The position numbers and the translations under genes were made by a program. Below are positions 1 through 6,810 of a stretch of 19,354 bases of DNA, one piece after another. Source of the DNA: an uncultured Eubacterium sp. (GTDB lineage Bacteria; Bacillota; Clostridia; Lachnospirales; Lachnospiraceae); NCBI GenBank assembly GCA_937915825.1, contig CALGGT010000023.1:1-19354 (forward strand), in the 5' to 3' direction. The first letter of the stretch is position 1, and each line of letters begins with the position of its first letter. Under the pieces are notes generated by a model that saw nothing but the letters and a program-made list of their open reading frames with translations, searched no databases and was not told where the DNA came from.

Positions 1-22
1 CTTCCGATCTTCATCTTCATCG
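1..22 (+). other. Sequencing adapter remnant plus fold-back sequence at contig end
   Basis: Bases 1-10, CTTCCGATCT, equal the last ten bases of the common Illumina adapter (GCTCTTCCGATCT). Bases 11-22, TCATCTTCATCG, are the exact reverse complement of 48-59. Translated in the topA frame this gives LPIFIFI, which does not fit TopA. The stretch is probably not genomic. Confidence 0.8.
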
Positions 23-876
23 TTTTCCGCGGCTATAAATCGGTCTACGATGAAGATGATGCAAAGACAGAGGAGCATGCCGCTCTGAAAAAATTGAAAG
101 TAGGCATGAAATTAGAAGAGTTCGGAACGGAGAAAAAGCAGCATTTTACCACGCCTCCGGATCATTATACGGAAGCGTCTCTGGTTCGTGCGTTGGAAGA
201 GTTCGGAATCGGACGTCCCAGTACCTATGCACCTACGATCTCCACTTTGATTCACCGGCATTATGTGGTGAAGGAAAAGAAAAATCTTTATATGTCAGAG
301 CTGGGAACGGTGATCAATCAGATTATGAGTACCACCTTTCCTCAGATCGTAGATAAAAGCTTTACGGCAATCATGGAGACGATGTTGGATAGCATTGCGG
401 ACGGGGACATTCCCTGGAAGGAAGTCTTGAGGAATTTTTATCCGGACTTGAAAAAAGAAGTGGATCAGGCGCAGGAAGAACTGGAAAAGATTAAAATTGA
501 AGATGAAGTGACCGATGTGATCTGTGACCAATGTGGCAAAAACATGGTGATCAAATATGGTAAGTACGGGAAATTCTTAGCATGTCCAGGATTCCCGGAA
601 TGTCGCAATACTTTGCCTTATTATGAAAAGATCGGCGTTACCTGTCCGGAATGTGGCGGCGATATTGTGATTAAAAAGACACAGAAGGGACGTGTATTCT
701 ACGGTTGTAGTAATCATCCGGATTGTCAGGTGATGACGTGGCAGAGACCTTCCAACAAGCGTTGTCCCCGTTGCGGAAAGATGCTATTGGAAAAGGGCAA
801 GAAATTGGTATGCCAGGATTCGGAATGTGGATATTGGGAGACCTGGAACCCCGCGGAGGAAGAAGAAAAGGAATAG
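1..876 (+). CDS. topA: DNA topoisomerase I, C-terminal part (5' truncated)
   Basis: Type IA topoisomerase that relaxes negative supercoils; only the C-terminal part is present. The frame is open from base 1. The stretch FRGYKSVYDEDD leads into the conserved block with TTPPDHYTEASLVRALEE and GIGRPSTYAPTI, part of the core that follows the active-site region. The catalytic tyrosine lies upstream, outside the window. After the core come three zinc-ribbon modules: one starting CDQCGK (near 523), one starting CPECGG (near 643) and a shorter one starting CPRCGK (near 763). The protein ends in an acidic tail, AEEEEKE. Residues encoded by bases 1-22 (LPIFIFI) do not look like TopA and are probably adapter plus fold-back artefact, so reliable coding starts near base 23. 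The stop codon lies three bases before codY, and the purine-rich topA tail supplies the codY ribosome binding site. The topA-codY order is common in Clostridia. Confidence 0.96.
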   Translation, partial: LPIFIFIVFRGYKSVYDEDDAKTEEHAALKKLKVGMKLEEFGTEKKQHFTTPPDHYTEASLVRALEEFGIGRPSTYAPTISTLIHRHYVVKEKKNLYMSELGTVINQIMSTTFPQIVDKSFTAIMETMLDSIADGDIPWKEVLRNFYPDLKKEVDQAQEELEKIKIEDEVTDVICDQCGKNMVIKYGKYGKFLACPGFPECRNTLPYYEKIGVTCPECGGDIVIKKTQKGRVFYGCSNHPDCQVMTWQRPSNKRCPRCGKMLLEKGKKLVCQDSECGYWETWNPAEEEEKE

Positions 877-879
877 GAA

Positions 880-1632
880 ATGAGTCTAGATTTATTGGAT
901 AAAACCAGGAAAATTACAGGCTTTATCAGAGAAAATCAGAATTCGAAAGTTATTTTTACCGACCTATGTGACCTGGTGGGGGAAATGATCCGGTCGAATA
1001 TTTATGTCGTTAGCGCCAAAGGGAAATTATTGGCCTTGTCGGAAAAAGAGTGTCCCACATTCTTGGATGAAATTCATAAAGATAAAAGCGAGATTCTGGA
1101 TCGAAAATTAACCAATCGTTTTATGGATGTTTTATCCACCAGGGAGAATATGAAGCCGGAGATGCTGGGGTTGACCCAACACTCACCGGAACGCTTATAT
1201 ACTATGGTTTCCCCAGTGTTCTACAGTGAAGATCGATTGGGAACCCTTTTCATGTACCGGGAACGGAACGAATTTGAGATCGATGATATTATCCTAACCG
1301 AATATCTTGCTATGGTGATCAGTCTGGAAATGCTTCGCTCTCTGAATTTGGAAACATCCAGTGTGATACAGAATAAGAAATCTACGGAATCGGTTAAAAG
1401 TATTTTAACGCCATTGGAACAGCAGGCAGTCTCCGAATTGTTGAAAAGTATTCCAAATGAGGAAGGGGATGTGGTGATCTCTAAGGTTGCGGACAAGATC
1501 GGAATCACCAGAACCGTTATTATAAATGCGATCAAGCATATGGAAAGTGCCGGTTTGATCTATACCCGTTCACGGGGGGTGAAAGGAACCTACATTAAAA
1601 TTTTAAATAAAAATATTTATCATGAATTTTGA
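880..1632 (+). CDS. codY: GTP- and branched-chain amino acid-sensing global regulator CodY
   Basis: Pleiotropic repressor of Firmicutes that binds DNA when GTP and isoleucine/leucine/valine are plentiful, holding back amino acid synthesis, transport and stationary-phase genes. The protein is 250 aa, close to the roughly 260 of the family. Residues 1 to about 155 form the GAF-type effector domain, opening with LLDKTRKITGFI. After a helical linker, a C-terminal winged helix-turn-helix covers about residues 195-245, including SKVADKIGITRTVIINAIKH and SRGVKGTYIKILN, which match CodY recognition-helix sequences I know. The ATG lies three bases after the topA stop with a GGAGGAAG-like purine tract inside the end of topA, so the two are probably cotranscribed. 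I see no good CodY box (AATTTTCWGAAAATT) in the intergenic regions of this window. Confidence 0.97.
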   Translation: MSLDLLDKTRKITGFIRENQNSKVIFTDLCDLVGEMIRSNIYVVSAKGKLLALSEKECPTFLDEIHKDKSEILDRKLTNRFMDVLSTRENMKPEMLGLTQHSPERLYTMVSPVFYSEDRLGTLFMYRERNEFEIDDIILTEYLAMVISLEMLRSLNLETSSVIQNKKSTESVKSILTPLEQQAVSELLKSIPNEEGDVVISKVADKIGITRTVIINAIKHMESAGLIYTRSRGVKGTYIKILNKNIYHEF

Positions 1633-1773
1633 TTTTGTGCCGGACCTGAATCCGTAAAAAAACGGTCGGTGTGTTTGGGACATATATGTGCATGAACTTC
1701 ATTAGAATGCAACTATGAGTAGCGATGGATTTGTTATAATGGAATTGCATAGGAAAGAATGGAGGGATGTCAT
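1633..1773 (+). promoter_or_regulatory. codY-cheA intergenic region with weak hairpin and extended -10 promoter
   Basis: This gap holds two signals. A hairpin at 1640-1669 pairs CCGgACC with GGTCGG around an A-rich loop, with one bulged G. It is followed only by GTGTTT, so it is at best a weak terminator after codY. Further on, TATAAT at 1735-1740 is preceded by TG at 1732-1733, giving an extended -10 (TGTTATAAT). No good -35 is seen 16-18 bp upstream. This would start a cheA transcript about 7 bp further on, with a leader of roughly 25-30 nt. The shape fits the housekeeping sigma factor, not a flagellar sigma-D promoter. Confidence 0.6.
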
Positions 1774-3786
1774 ATGGATATGAGCCAATATTTGGATATG
1801 TTCCTGGATGAAAGCAACGAGCATTTGCAAGCTTTAAATGAGCAAATTCTCAGCCTGGAACAACATCCGGAGGATGAACAGGCCATTCATGAGATTTTCC
1901 GTGTTGCCCACACATTAAAGGGAATGGCGGGGACCATGGGATTTAAAAAGATGCAGAATCTTACCCATACCATGGAAAATGTGTTTTCCAATATTCGAGA
2001 AGGCAACCAAAAGGTTTCCTCGGATTTGGTGGATGCCTTGTTTAATGGTTTGGATATTCTGGAGAATATGCTTCAGGAAATTTCCGATTCCGGGAAAGAT
2101 GAACAACCGGAATATGAATCTACGCTAAAACTTTTTGAGGGATTCCTTCAAAAAGGCGGTGAGGGGGGAAAAGGCGGCCAGGAGGAAGCGCACGAGAAAA
2201 AGGATGAGATTCGATGCAAAGCCGGTGAGATTACCTGGGAGGAGGACATTCTTACCCAGATTGAAAACGAAAAGAAGGATGGACATGCGGTTTATGGATT
2301 GACCGTTTTTTTAAGTGCACGTTGTGTTCTCAAGGGAGCACGTGCTTTTTTAGTTTATAAAGCTGCAAATAAAATCGGAAAAGTTCTGGGAAGTAATCCA
2401 ACCATGGAGCAAATTGAAAACGAGGAATTTGAATTGGATTTCACCTGGCTCTTTTCTACGGATCAGGAAAAAGCGGAAGTGAAAGCCACCCTTGAAAAAG
2501 TTCTGGAAGTAGAACAAGTGGTGATCGAACCCTTTGAAGTGAAAAAGAAAGAAGAGCCAAAACCTGCGGCGCCTGCACCAACACAGACCGAGAAAGCCAA
2601 TCCTTCTCCCGGGAAAGAGACGAAGAATTTAACCCGCTCCATTCGTGTGGATATTGAAAAGCTGGATGGTTTGATGAATCAGGTCAGTGAGCTGATCATT
2701 GCTAAGAATTCCATGACAAACCTGATTCAGCAGGTAGACAATCCAAAGGATCCCAAACAGATCATGATCCGTGAAACGGTGGAATATATGGATCGAATCA
2801 CCACCGGCCTTCACGAATCGGTGATGGGTGTGCGCATGGTGCCCATTGATCAGGTATTTCAACGTTTTCCCCGTATGATCCGAGATTTATCCAAAAGTCT
2901 AAATAAGAAAATTCAACTGGTAATGGAAGGGGGAGATACCGAGCTGGATCGAACGGTTATTGATGAGTTAAATGATCCGCTGATGCACTTACTTAGAAAT
3001 TCCTGTGACCATGGGATCGAGGGAGCGGAGGATCGTGTCAACAAGAATAAACCGGAAGAAGGTACCATCCTGTTAAACGCAAGCCAACAGGGGGATAACG
3101 TCGTGATCCAGGTGTCTGATGATGGAAAGGGATTGGACGTTGAGAAAATCGCGAAAAAGTCCATTGAGAAGAACTTAGCAACGGAGGAACAATTAAAGTC
3201 TTTATCCGATGATGAGATCGTAGAATTCATATTTGCGCCCGGTTTTTCCACGGCGGACAAGATTTCTGAGGTTTCCGGACGAGGTGTGGGACTGGATGTT
3301 GTGAAAACCAAGATCGAATCCTTAGGGGGTAGTATTTCTGCCACGACTCAAAAGGATCATGGGTCTACCTTTACCATTCAACTACCTTTAACACTGGCTA
3401 TTATCCAAACTTTAATGATTTCCCTGGGAGAAGAGAAATACGCGGTTTCCTTAAACAGCATTGACATTATTGAGGAAATTCATACAAAAGATGTGAAACG
3501 CCTGGGGCAAAGGAAGGTGATCTACCTGCGGGATCAGGTGGTACCCATTGTGGATTTAAGGGAGATCATGGGTTATGAACCCGTGGATCGGGACGTAAAT
3601 CTTGCCGTGATCCTTCACAAGGGAGATCGTCAAAGGGCGTTGATCGTGGATAACCTGGAAGGGCAATTGGATGCGGTGATCAAGCCTTTGGATTCCCGCC
3701 TGTTAAATACGAAGCTGTTTAGTGGAGCTACCATCCTGGGAGATGGAAATGTAGCGTTAATCCTGGATATCAATGCACTGTTTTAA
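1774..3786 (+). CDS. cheA: Chemotaxis histidine kinase CheA
   Basis: Cytoplasmic kinase that autophosphorylates in receptor-CheW arrays and passes phosphate to CheY and CheB. Start chosen at 1774: GGAGGG at 1761-1766 sits 7 nt upstream, and the protein then begins MDMSQYLD, very like Bacillus CheA (MDMNQYLD). An in-frame ATG at 1759 lies just upstream of this ribosome binding site and is unlikely. The 670-aa protein has all five domains. P1 carries the phosphorylated His46 in AHTLKG. P2 spans about 145-250 and is flanked by Gly/Glu/Lys- and Pro/Ala-rich linkers. P3, the dimerisation domain, starts near TRSIRVDIEKLDGLM. P4 is the ATPase, with N-box HLLRNSCDHG (405-414), G1 DDGKG (449-453) and G2 GRGVGLDVV (from 502). 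P5 is the CheW-like domain and runs from about 540 to the end. All catalytic motifs look intact. cheW follows after 20 nt. Confidence 0.97.
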   Translation: MDMSQYLDMFLDESNEHLQALNEQILSLEQHPEDEQAIHEIFRVAHTLKGMAGTMGFKKMQNLTHTMENVFSNIREGNQKVSSDLVDALFNGLDILENMLQEISDSGKDEQPEYESTLKLFEGFLQKGGEGGKGGQEEAHEKKDEIRCKAGEITWEEDILTQIENEKKDGHAVYGLTVFLSARCVLKGARAFLVYKAANKIGKVLGSNPTMEQIENEEFELDFTWLFSTDQEKAEVKATLEKVLEVEQVVIEPFEVKKKEEPKPAAPAPTQTEKANPSPGKETKNLTRSIRVDIEKLDGLMNQVSELIIAKNSMTNLIQQVDNPKDPKQIMIRETVEYMDRITTGLHESVMGVRMVPIDQVFQRFPRMIRDLSKSLNKKIQLVMEGGDTELDRTVIDELNDPLMHLLRNSCDHGIEGAEDRVNKNKPEEGTILLNASQQGDNVVIQVSDDGKGLDVEKIAKKSIEKNLATEEQLKSLSDDEIVEFIFAPGFSTADKISEVSGRGVGLDVVKTKIESLGGSISATTQKDHGSTFTIQLPLTLAIIQTLMISLGEEKYAVSLNSIDIIEEIHTKDVKRLGQRKVIYLRDQVVPIVDLREIMGYEPVDRDVNLAVILHKGDRQRALIVDNLEGQLDAVIKPLDSRLLNTKLFSGATILGDGNVALILDINALF

Positions 3787-3806
3787 GGGGAAAGGAGAGG
3801 GATCGT

Positions 3807-4265
3807 ATGAATCAGGAAAAAGAAGGACAAATCGTAGTATATCGACTGAATGACGAGTATTTTGCGGTGAATATCATGTCCATTGAGAACATTGTAAAAA
3901 TCCCACAGATCACGAAAGTTCCCATGGCCCCATATGAATATGATGGTGTTATGAACTTACGTGGAGAAGTGATTCCCGTTATGAATTTGAAAAAGAAATT
4001 TAAGGCGTCCATGGTAGACTATCCTTTGAAATCTTCCCGTATCATCATTGTGAAAGACGATCAAAATGCAATCACGGGGCTGATGGTGGATGAGGTGATG
4101 GAGGTTCTGGATCTTTTCGCGGATGATACAAAGGAGGTTTCGTATCAGGAAGCGGAAAATTCCAAAGAATACCGATTGGGATTATGGCATTATGAAGATC
4201 AGTTGATCTCCCTGCTGGATTACAATCGTTTATTACATGAGAACGAAGGAAAGGAACATAAATAA
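3807..4265 (+). CDS. cheW: Chemotaxis coupling protein CheW
   Basis: Scaffold protein of 152 aa linking CheA to methyl-accepting chemotaxis receptors at the membrane. It is a single CheW domain. The first subdomain starts QIVVYRLNDEYFAVNIMSIENI, followed by the characteristic YDGVMNLRGEVIPVMNL strand-turn region, RIIIVKDD and GLMVDEVMEVL. The ATG has a strong GGAGAGG ribosome binding site about 8 nt upstream. It lies 20 nt after cheA, so the two are almost certainly one transcript, matching the stoichiometric partnership of their products. No cheY, cheB, cheC, cheD, receptor or flagellar gene accompanies the pair here. Confidence 0.95.
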   Translation: MNQEKEGQIVVYRLNDEYFAVNIMSIENIVKIPQITKVPMAPYEYDGVMNLRGEVIPVMNLKKKFKASMVDYPLKSSRIIIVKDDQNAITGLMVDEVMEVLDLFADDTKEVSYQEAENSKEYRLGLWHYEDQLISLLDYNRLLHENEGKEHK

Positions 4266-4266
4266 C

Positions 4267-4749
4267 ATGCAATTACAAATGTGGATGATAATTATAGCTG
4301 CCGTATTTGCGATACTTATCGTGGTGGAGTATATCGTGTTGTATTATCAGATCAAAAAATCTCAGCGAAGGGAGGATCTGACCCAGGGGCTGACGGAACG
4401 TCAGAAAGAAGAAGTAAAATATCTTTTGAATGACATTCGTTTAGAGAATAAGCGTATGGTAAAGAGTGAAGGGTTGACCCAGCTTCAACGAAAACAGGTG
4501 GAAGAGTTAATACGTGAATCGAAAAGTACGGCCAAAAAGACCAAATCCACGGCAAAGAAGGATACCGGAAAGACAGCCAGAAAAGCCGCAGATAAGGAAG
4601 GAAAGCCGAAAAAGCCACCGAAAGACTCAGAAAACTATCAGGTTATGAAGCTTTATGAAGAGGGAAAATCGGATCAGGAAATTGCGAAGGAGCTGGGAAT
4701 GACGCCTGGACAGGTGAAATTAATGGTGTCCTTATATGGAAAATCTTAA
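4267..4749 (+). CDS. Small membrane-anchored protein in the swrB (ylxL) position
   Basis: Predicted 160-aa protein. Start chosen at ATG 4267, one base after the cheW stop; an in-frame ATG at 4237 would overlap cheW by 29 nt and add a polar segment before the membrane helix. It has an N-terminal transmembrane helix (about residues 5-26, MWMIIIAAVFAILIVVEYIV), then a charged, probably coiled-coil stretch containing two similar segments (LTQGLTERQKEEVKYLL and LTQLQRKQVEELI). A Lys/Ala/Thr-rich linker follows, and the C-terminal segment VMKLYEEGKSDQEIAKELGM looks like a small helix-turn-helix. In Bacillus the gene before rpsB at the end of the fla/che operon is swrB, a membrane-anchored activator of flagellar assembly with the same build. 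Position and architecture suggest a distant counterpart; sequence identity is not evident by eye, so no symbol is given. Confidence 0.75.
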   Translation: MQLQMWMIIIAAVFAILIVVEYIVLYYQIKKSQRREDLTQGLTERQKEEVKYLLNDIRLENKRMVKSEGLTQLQRKQVEELIRESKSTAKKTKSTAKKDTGKTARKAADKEGKPKKPPKDSENYQVMKLYEEGKSDQEIAKELGMTPGQVKLMVSLYGKS

Positions 4750-4777
4750 GGAATGTAACTCTTTTTTAAGAAACCCC

Positions 4778-4806
4778 TTGCAAAATAGTTCCGACTGTGA
4801 TACAAT
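4778..4806 (+). promoter_or_regulatory. Strong promoter of rpsB-tsf
   Basis: TTGCAA at 4778-4783 and TACAAT at 4801-4806 are separated by exactly 17 bp. TG at 4798-4799 adds an extended -10 (TGATACAAT). This is a close match to the vegetative sigma-A consensus and fits a highly expressed ribosomal operon. Transcription would start near 4813-4815, 28 nt or more after the end of the preceding gene. Confidence 0.82.
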
Positions 4807-4812
4807 AAATCG

Positions 4813-4928
4813 GATTGAAAAAACACGATGGTGAATTATTTTCATGGTGCCGGAGCCGGTGAACAACCAGGTTTTCGGTTTGAAAAGGTGGAAGCCATCG
4901 GAAGAATAACCAAATGGAGGTATGTAAA
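4813..4928 (+). ncRNA. Structured 5' leader of rpsB, candidate S2 autoregulatory element
   Basis: The interval between the predicted transcription start and the rpsB ATG is about 115 nt, much longer than needed for translation. It contains base-pairing potential. CGATGG at 4826-4831 is perfectly complementary to CCATCG at 4895-4900, which would close a multibranch structure ending about 15 nt before the Shine-Dalgarno (GGAGG, 4916-4920). Inside it, AACC at 4865-4868 can pair with GGTT at 4877-4880, and a GC-rich CCGGAGCCGG element lies at 4850-4859. Ribosomal protein S2 represses its own operon in several bacteria, and rpsB leader motifs are known. That this is one of them is inference; I do not recognise a named Rfam family. 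Confidence 0.45.
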
Positions 4929-5672
4929 ATGAGTGTTATTTCAATGAAACAGTTACTGGAAGCCGGCGTTCACTTCGGTCATCAGACCCGGAGATGGAAC
5001 CCTAAAATGGATGAGTACATCTATACCGAGCGAAATGGAATCCACATTATCGACTTGCAGAAGTCTGTGGGCAAGGTAGATGAAGCGTATCACGCGATTC
5101 AGGATGTGGTTGCCAATGGCGGAACCGTTCTTTTCGTAGGAACCAAGAAGCAGGCACAGGATTCCATTAAGAGTGAAGCTGAGCGTTGTGGAATGTTTTA
5201 TGTAAACGAAAGATGGTTGGGTGGTATGCTTACCAACTTTAAAACCATTCAAAAACGTATTCAGAGATTGAAAGAAATTGAGAAAATGTCTGAATCCGGC
5301 AGATTTGATGTATTGCCGAAGAAAGAAGTTATCCAATTAAAGAAAGAATGGGCAAAACTTGAGAAGAACTTAGGCGGGATCAAAGATATGAAGGATATTC
5401 CGGATGCAATCTTTATTGTAGATCCCAAGAAGGAGAGAATCTGTATTCAAGAGGCTCATATCTTAGGAATTCCTTTGATCGGTATTGTTGATACCAACTG
5501 TGATCCGGAAGAATTGGATCATGTAATTCCGGGAAATGACGATGCGATTCGTGCCGTGAAATTAATCGTTTCCACGATGGCAGATGCTGTTATTGAAGGA
5601 AAACAAGGTGTTTCCGAAGCTCCCGCAGAAAGTGAGTCGGAAGAAGCAGAAGAAAAAACGGTTGAAGAATAA
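4929..5672 (+). CDS. rpsB: 30S ribosomal protein S2
   Basis: Primary component of the small ribosomal subunit, at the neck of the 30S particle and needed for S1 recruitment where S1 exists. The start at 4929 gives MSVISMKQLLEAGVHFGHQT, essentially the Bacillus N-terminus, with GGAGG 8 nt upstream. The in-frame ATG at 4914 overlaps that Shine-Dalgarno and can be discounted. The product is 247 aa, the usual length. Diagnostic stretches include RRWNPKM, TERNGIHIIDLQKSV, FVGTKKQAQ, RWLGGMLTNFKTIQKR, GIKDMKDIPDAIFIVDP and IVDTNCDPEELDHVIPGNDD. The C-terminal tail is acidic (ESESEEAEEKTVEE), as in many Clostridia. It leads the rpsB-tsf transcription unit. Confidence 0.98.
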   Translation: MSVISMKQLLEAGVHFGHQTRRWNPKMDEYIYTERNGIHIIDLQKSVGKVDEAYHAIQDVVANGGTVLFVGTKKQAQDSIKSEAERCGMFYVNERWLGGMLTNFKTIQKRIQRLKEIEKMSESGRFDVLPKKEVIQLKKEWAKLEKNLGGIKDMKDIPDAIFIVDPKKERICIQEAHILGIPLIGIVDTNCDPEELDHVIPGNDDAIRAVKLIVSTMADAVIEGKQGVSEAPAESESEEAEEKTVEE

Positions 5673-5704
5673 GAAATACAGACAAAGGAAAGGAAGTTGA
5701 AATT

Positions 5705-6634
5705 ATGAATATTACCGCAGCAATGGTAAAAGAATTAAGAGAAATGTCCGGGGCTGGTATGATGGATTGTAAGAAAGCTCTTACCAAAACGGACGGAGAT
5801 ATGGATAAAGCGGTTGAGTTTTTACGTGAGAACGGATTGGCAAAGGCAGAGAAGAAAGCCGGGAGAATTGCGGCAGAGGGAATTGTTAAGATCGACATTT
5901 CCGATGATAAGAAATCCGCTGCCATCGTTGAAGTAAACAGTGAAACCGATTTCGTTGCCAAGAACGACACATTCCAAAACTACGTTGCAGAAGTGGCGGC
6001 TCAGATCAATGCAGAGAGTCCCGCGGATCTGGATGCATTTTTAGGATCTCCCTGGGCGAAGGATTCTTCAAAGACGGTGAAAGAACAATTGGCATCCATG
6101 GTAGCTACCATTGGTGAAAATATGAACATTCGTCGTTTCGAGAAAGTAAATGTAGAAGATGGAGCGGTTGTAGGATATATTCACGCAGGTGGAAAAATCG
6201 GTGTTTTAGTATCTGCGAAAGTAGATCAATACAGCGCTGAGGTAGAAGAATGCTTGAAGAATGTATGCATGCAGGTAGCAGCCATGAATCCGAAATATTT
6301 ATCTTCCGATGATGTATCAGAGGAATATAAGAAAAAAGAATTGGAAGTTTTGGTTGCACAGGCGAAGAATGATCCGAAGAATGCGAATAAACCGGAAAAT
6401 ATCATTGAGAAGATGGTAACGGGACGTTTGAATAAGGAATTGAAGGAAGTTTGCCTGACGGAGCAGGTTTATGTAAAGGCGGAGAACAAGGAAAATGTTG
6501 GCCAGTACGTAAATTCCGTGGCGAAGGCAATCGGTTCGGATATTACTTTGAAGGGGTTTGTTCGCTATGAGACCGGTGAAGGTTTGGAAAAGAAGAATGA
6601 GAACTTTGCAGAAGAAGTAATGTCTCAATTATAA
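5705..6634 (+). CDS. tsf: Translation elongation factor Ts
   Basis: Guanine nucleotide exchange factor that recycles EF-Tu-GDP. The 309-aa protein starts with the UBA-like domain (ITAAMVKELREMSGAGMMDC then KKALTKTDGDMDKAVEFLRE). The highly conserved TDFVAKND at residues 81-88 is the core that inserts into EF-Tu and displaces Mg2+. Two further core repeats follow, including VGYIHAGGKIGVLV and the block around CMQVAAMNPKYLS. It is slightly longer than the Bacillus protein (about 293 aa). It lies 32 nt after rpsB with AAGGAAAGGAAG as ribosome binding site, and a hairpin terminator follows the stop codon. Confidence 0.98.
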   Translation: MNITAAMVKELREMSGAGMMDCKKALTKTDGDMDKAVEFLRENGLAKAEKKAGRIAAEGIVKIDISDDKKSAAIVEVNSETDFVAKNDTFQNYVAEVAAQINAESPADLDAFLGSPWAKDSSKTVKEQLASMVATIGENMNIRRFEKVNVEDGAVVGYIHAGGKIGVLVSAKVDQYSAEVEECLKNVCMQVAAMNPKYLSSDDVSEEYKKKELEVLVAQAKNDPKNANKPENIIEKMVTGRLNKELKEVCLTEQVYVKAENKENVGQYVNSVAKAIGSDITLKGFVRYETGEGLEKKNENFAEEVMSQL

Positions 6635-6652
6635 TTTTTACAATTGTTTATG

Positions 6653-6690
6653 ATAAGCCTTATCCCATTATTTTGGGATAAGGCTTATTT
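6653..6690 (+). terminator. Hairpin terminator after tsf
   Basis: A perfect 15-bp inverted repeat, ATAAGCCTTATCCCA at 6653-6667 and TGGGATAAGGCTTAT at 6674-6688, is separated by a 6-nt loop. It begins 18 nt after the tsf stop. The downstream T tract is short (TTATTT ending at 6690), so efficiency may be partial. It separates rpsB-tsf from the GGDEF gene. Confidence 0.82.
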
Positions 6691-6710
6691 GCATGGTGGG
6701 GGCACTTGGA

Positions 6711-6756
6711 TTTTCATGTAAAAACTTTGAAATAATAGTTGGCTTTTCACGTAAAA
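6711..6756 (+). repeat. Pair of 13-bp near-palindromic repeats, putative operator
   Basis: TTTTCATGTAAAA at 6711-6723 and TTTTCACGTAAAA at 6744-6756 differ at one position. Each is a near-palindrome (TTTT/AAAA arms around CAYGT), and their starts are 33 bp apart, about three helical turns. The second copy fills the spacer between the -35 and -10 of the GGDEF gene promoter and the first lies upstream of the -35. Same-face spacing and promoter overlap suggest a repressor binding site. The regulator is unknown. The sequence does not fit the 15-bp CodY box without a gap. Confidence 0.4.
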
Positions 6757-6767
6757 TCATGTATAAT
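6739..6767 (+). promoter_or_regulatory. Promoter of the GGDEF gene
   Basis: TTGGCT at 6739-6744 and a perfect TATAAT at 6762-6767 are 17 bp apart, giving a sigma-A-type promoter with a start near 6774 and a leader of about 36 nt. It follows the tsf terminator. No clear independent promoter was found in the 15 nt between the GGDEF gene and pyrH, so this promoter may also feed the downstream essential genes. Confidence 0.75.
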
Positions 6768-6810
6768 GAAAAGAAGAAAGTTATAAATTTCGTAAAGAAG
6801 GGATGGATTC

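Noticed and set aside
4740..4777. Terminator between the swrB-like gene and rpsB
   Set aside because: TCTTAA and TTAAGA can pair, but the stem is short and wholly A/T, so I do not call it a terminator.
6709..6758. Possible CodY box in the GGDEF promoter region
   Set aside because: ATTTTCATGTAAAAA and CTTTTCACGTAAAAT resemble AATTTTCWGAAAATT only if a base is inserted; ungapped they have about six or more mismatches of 15.
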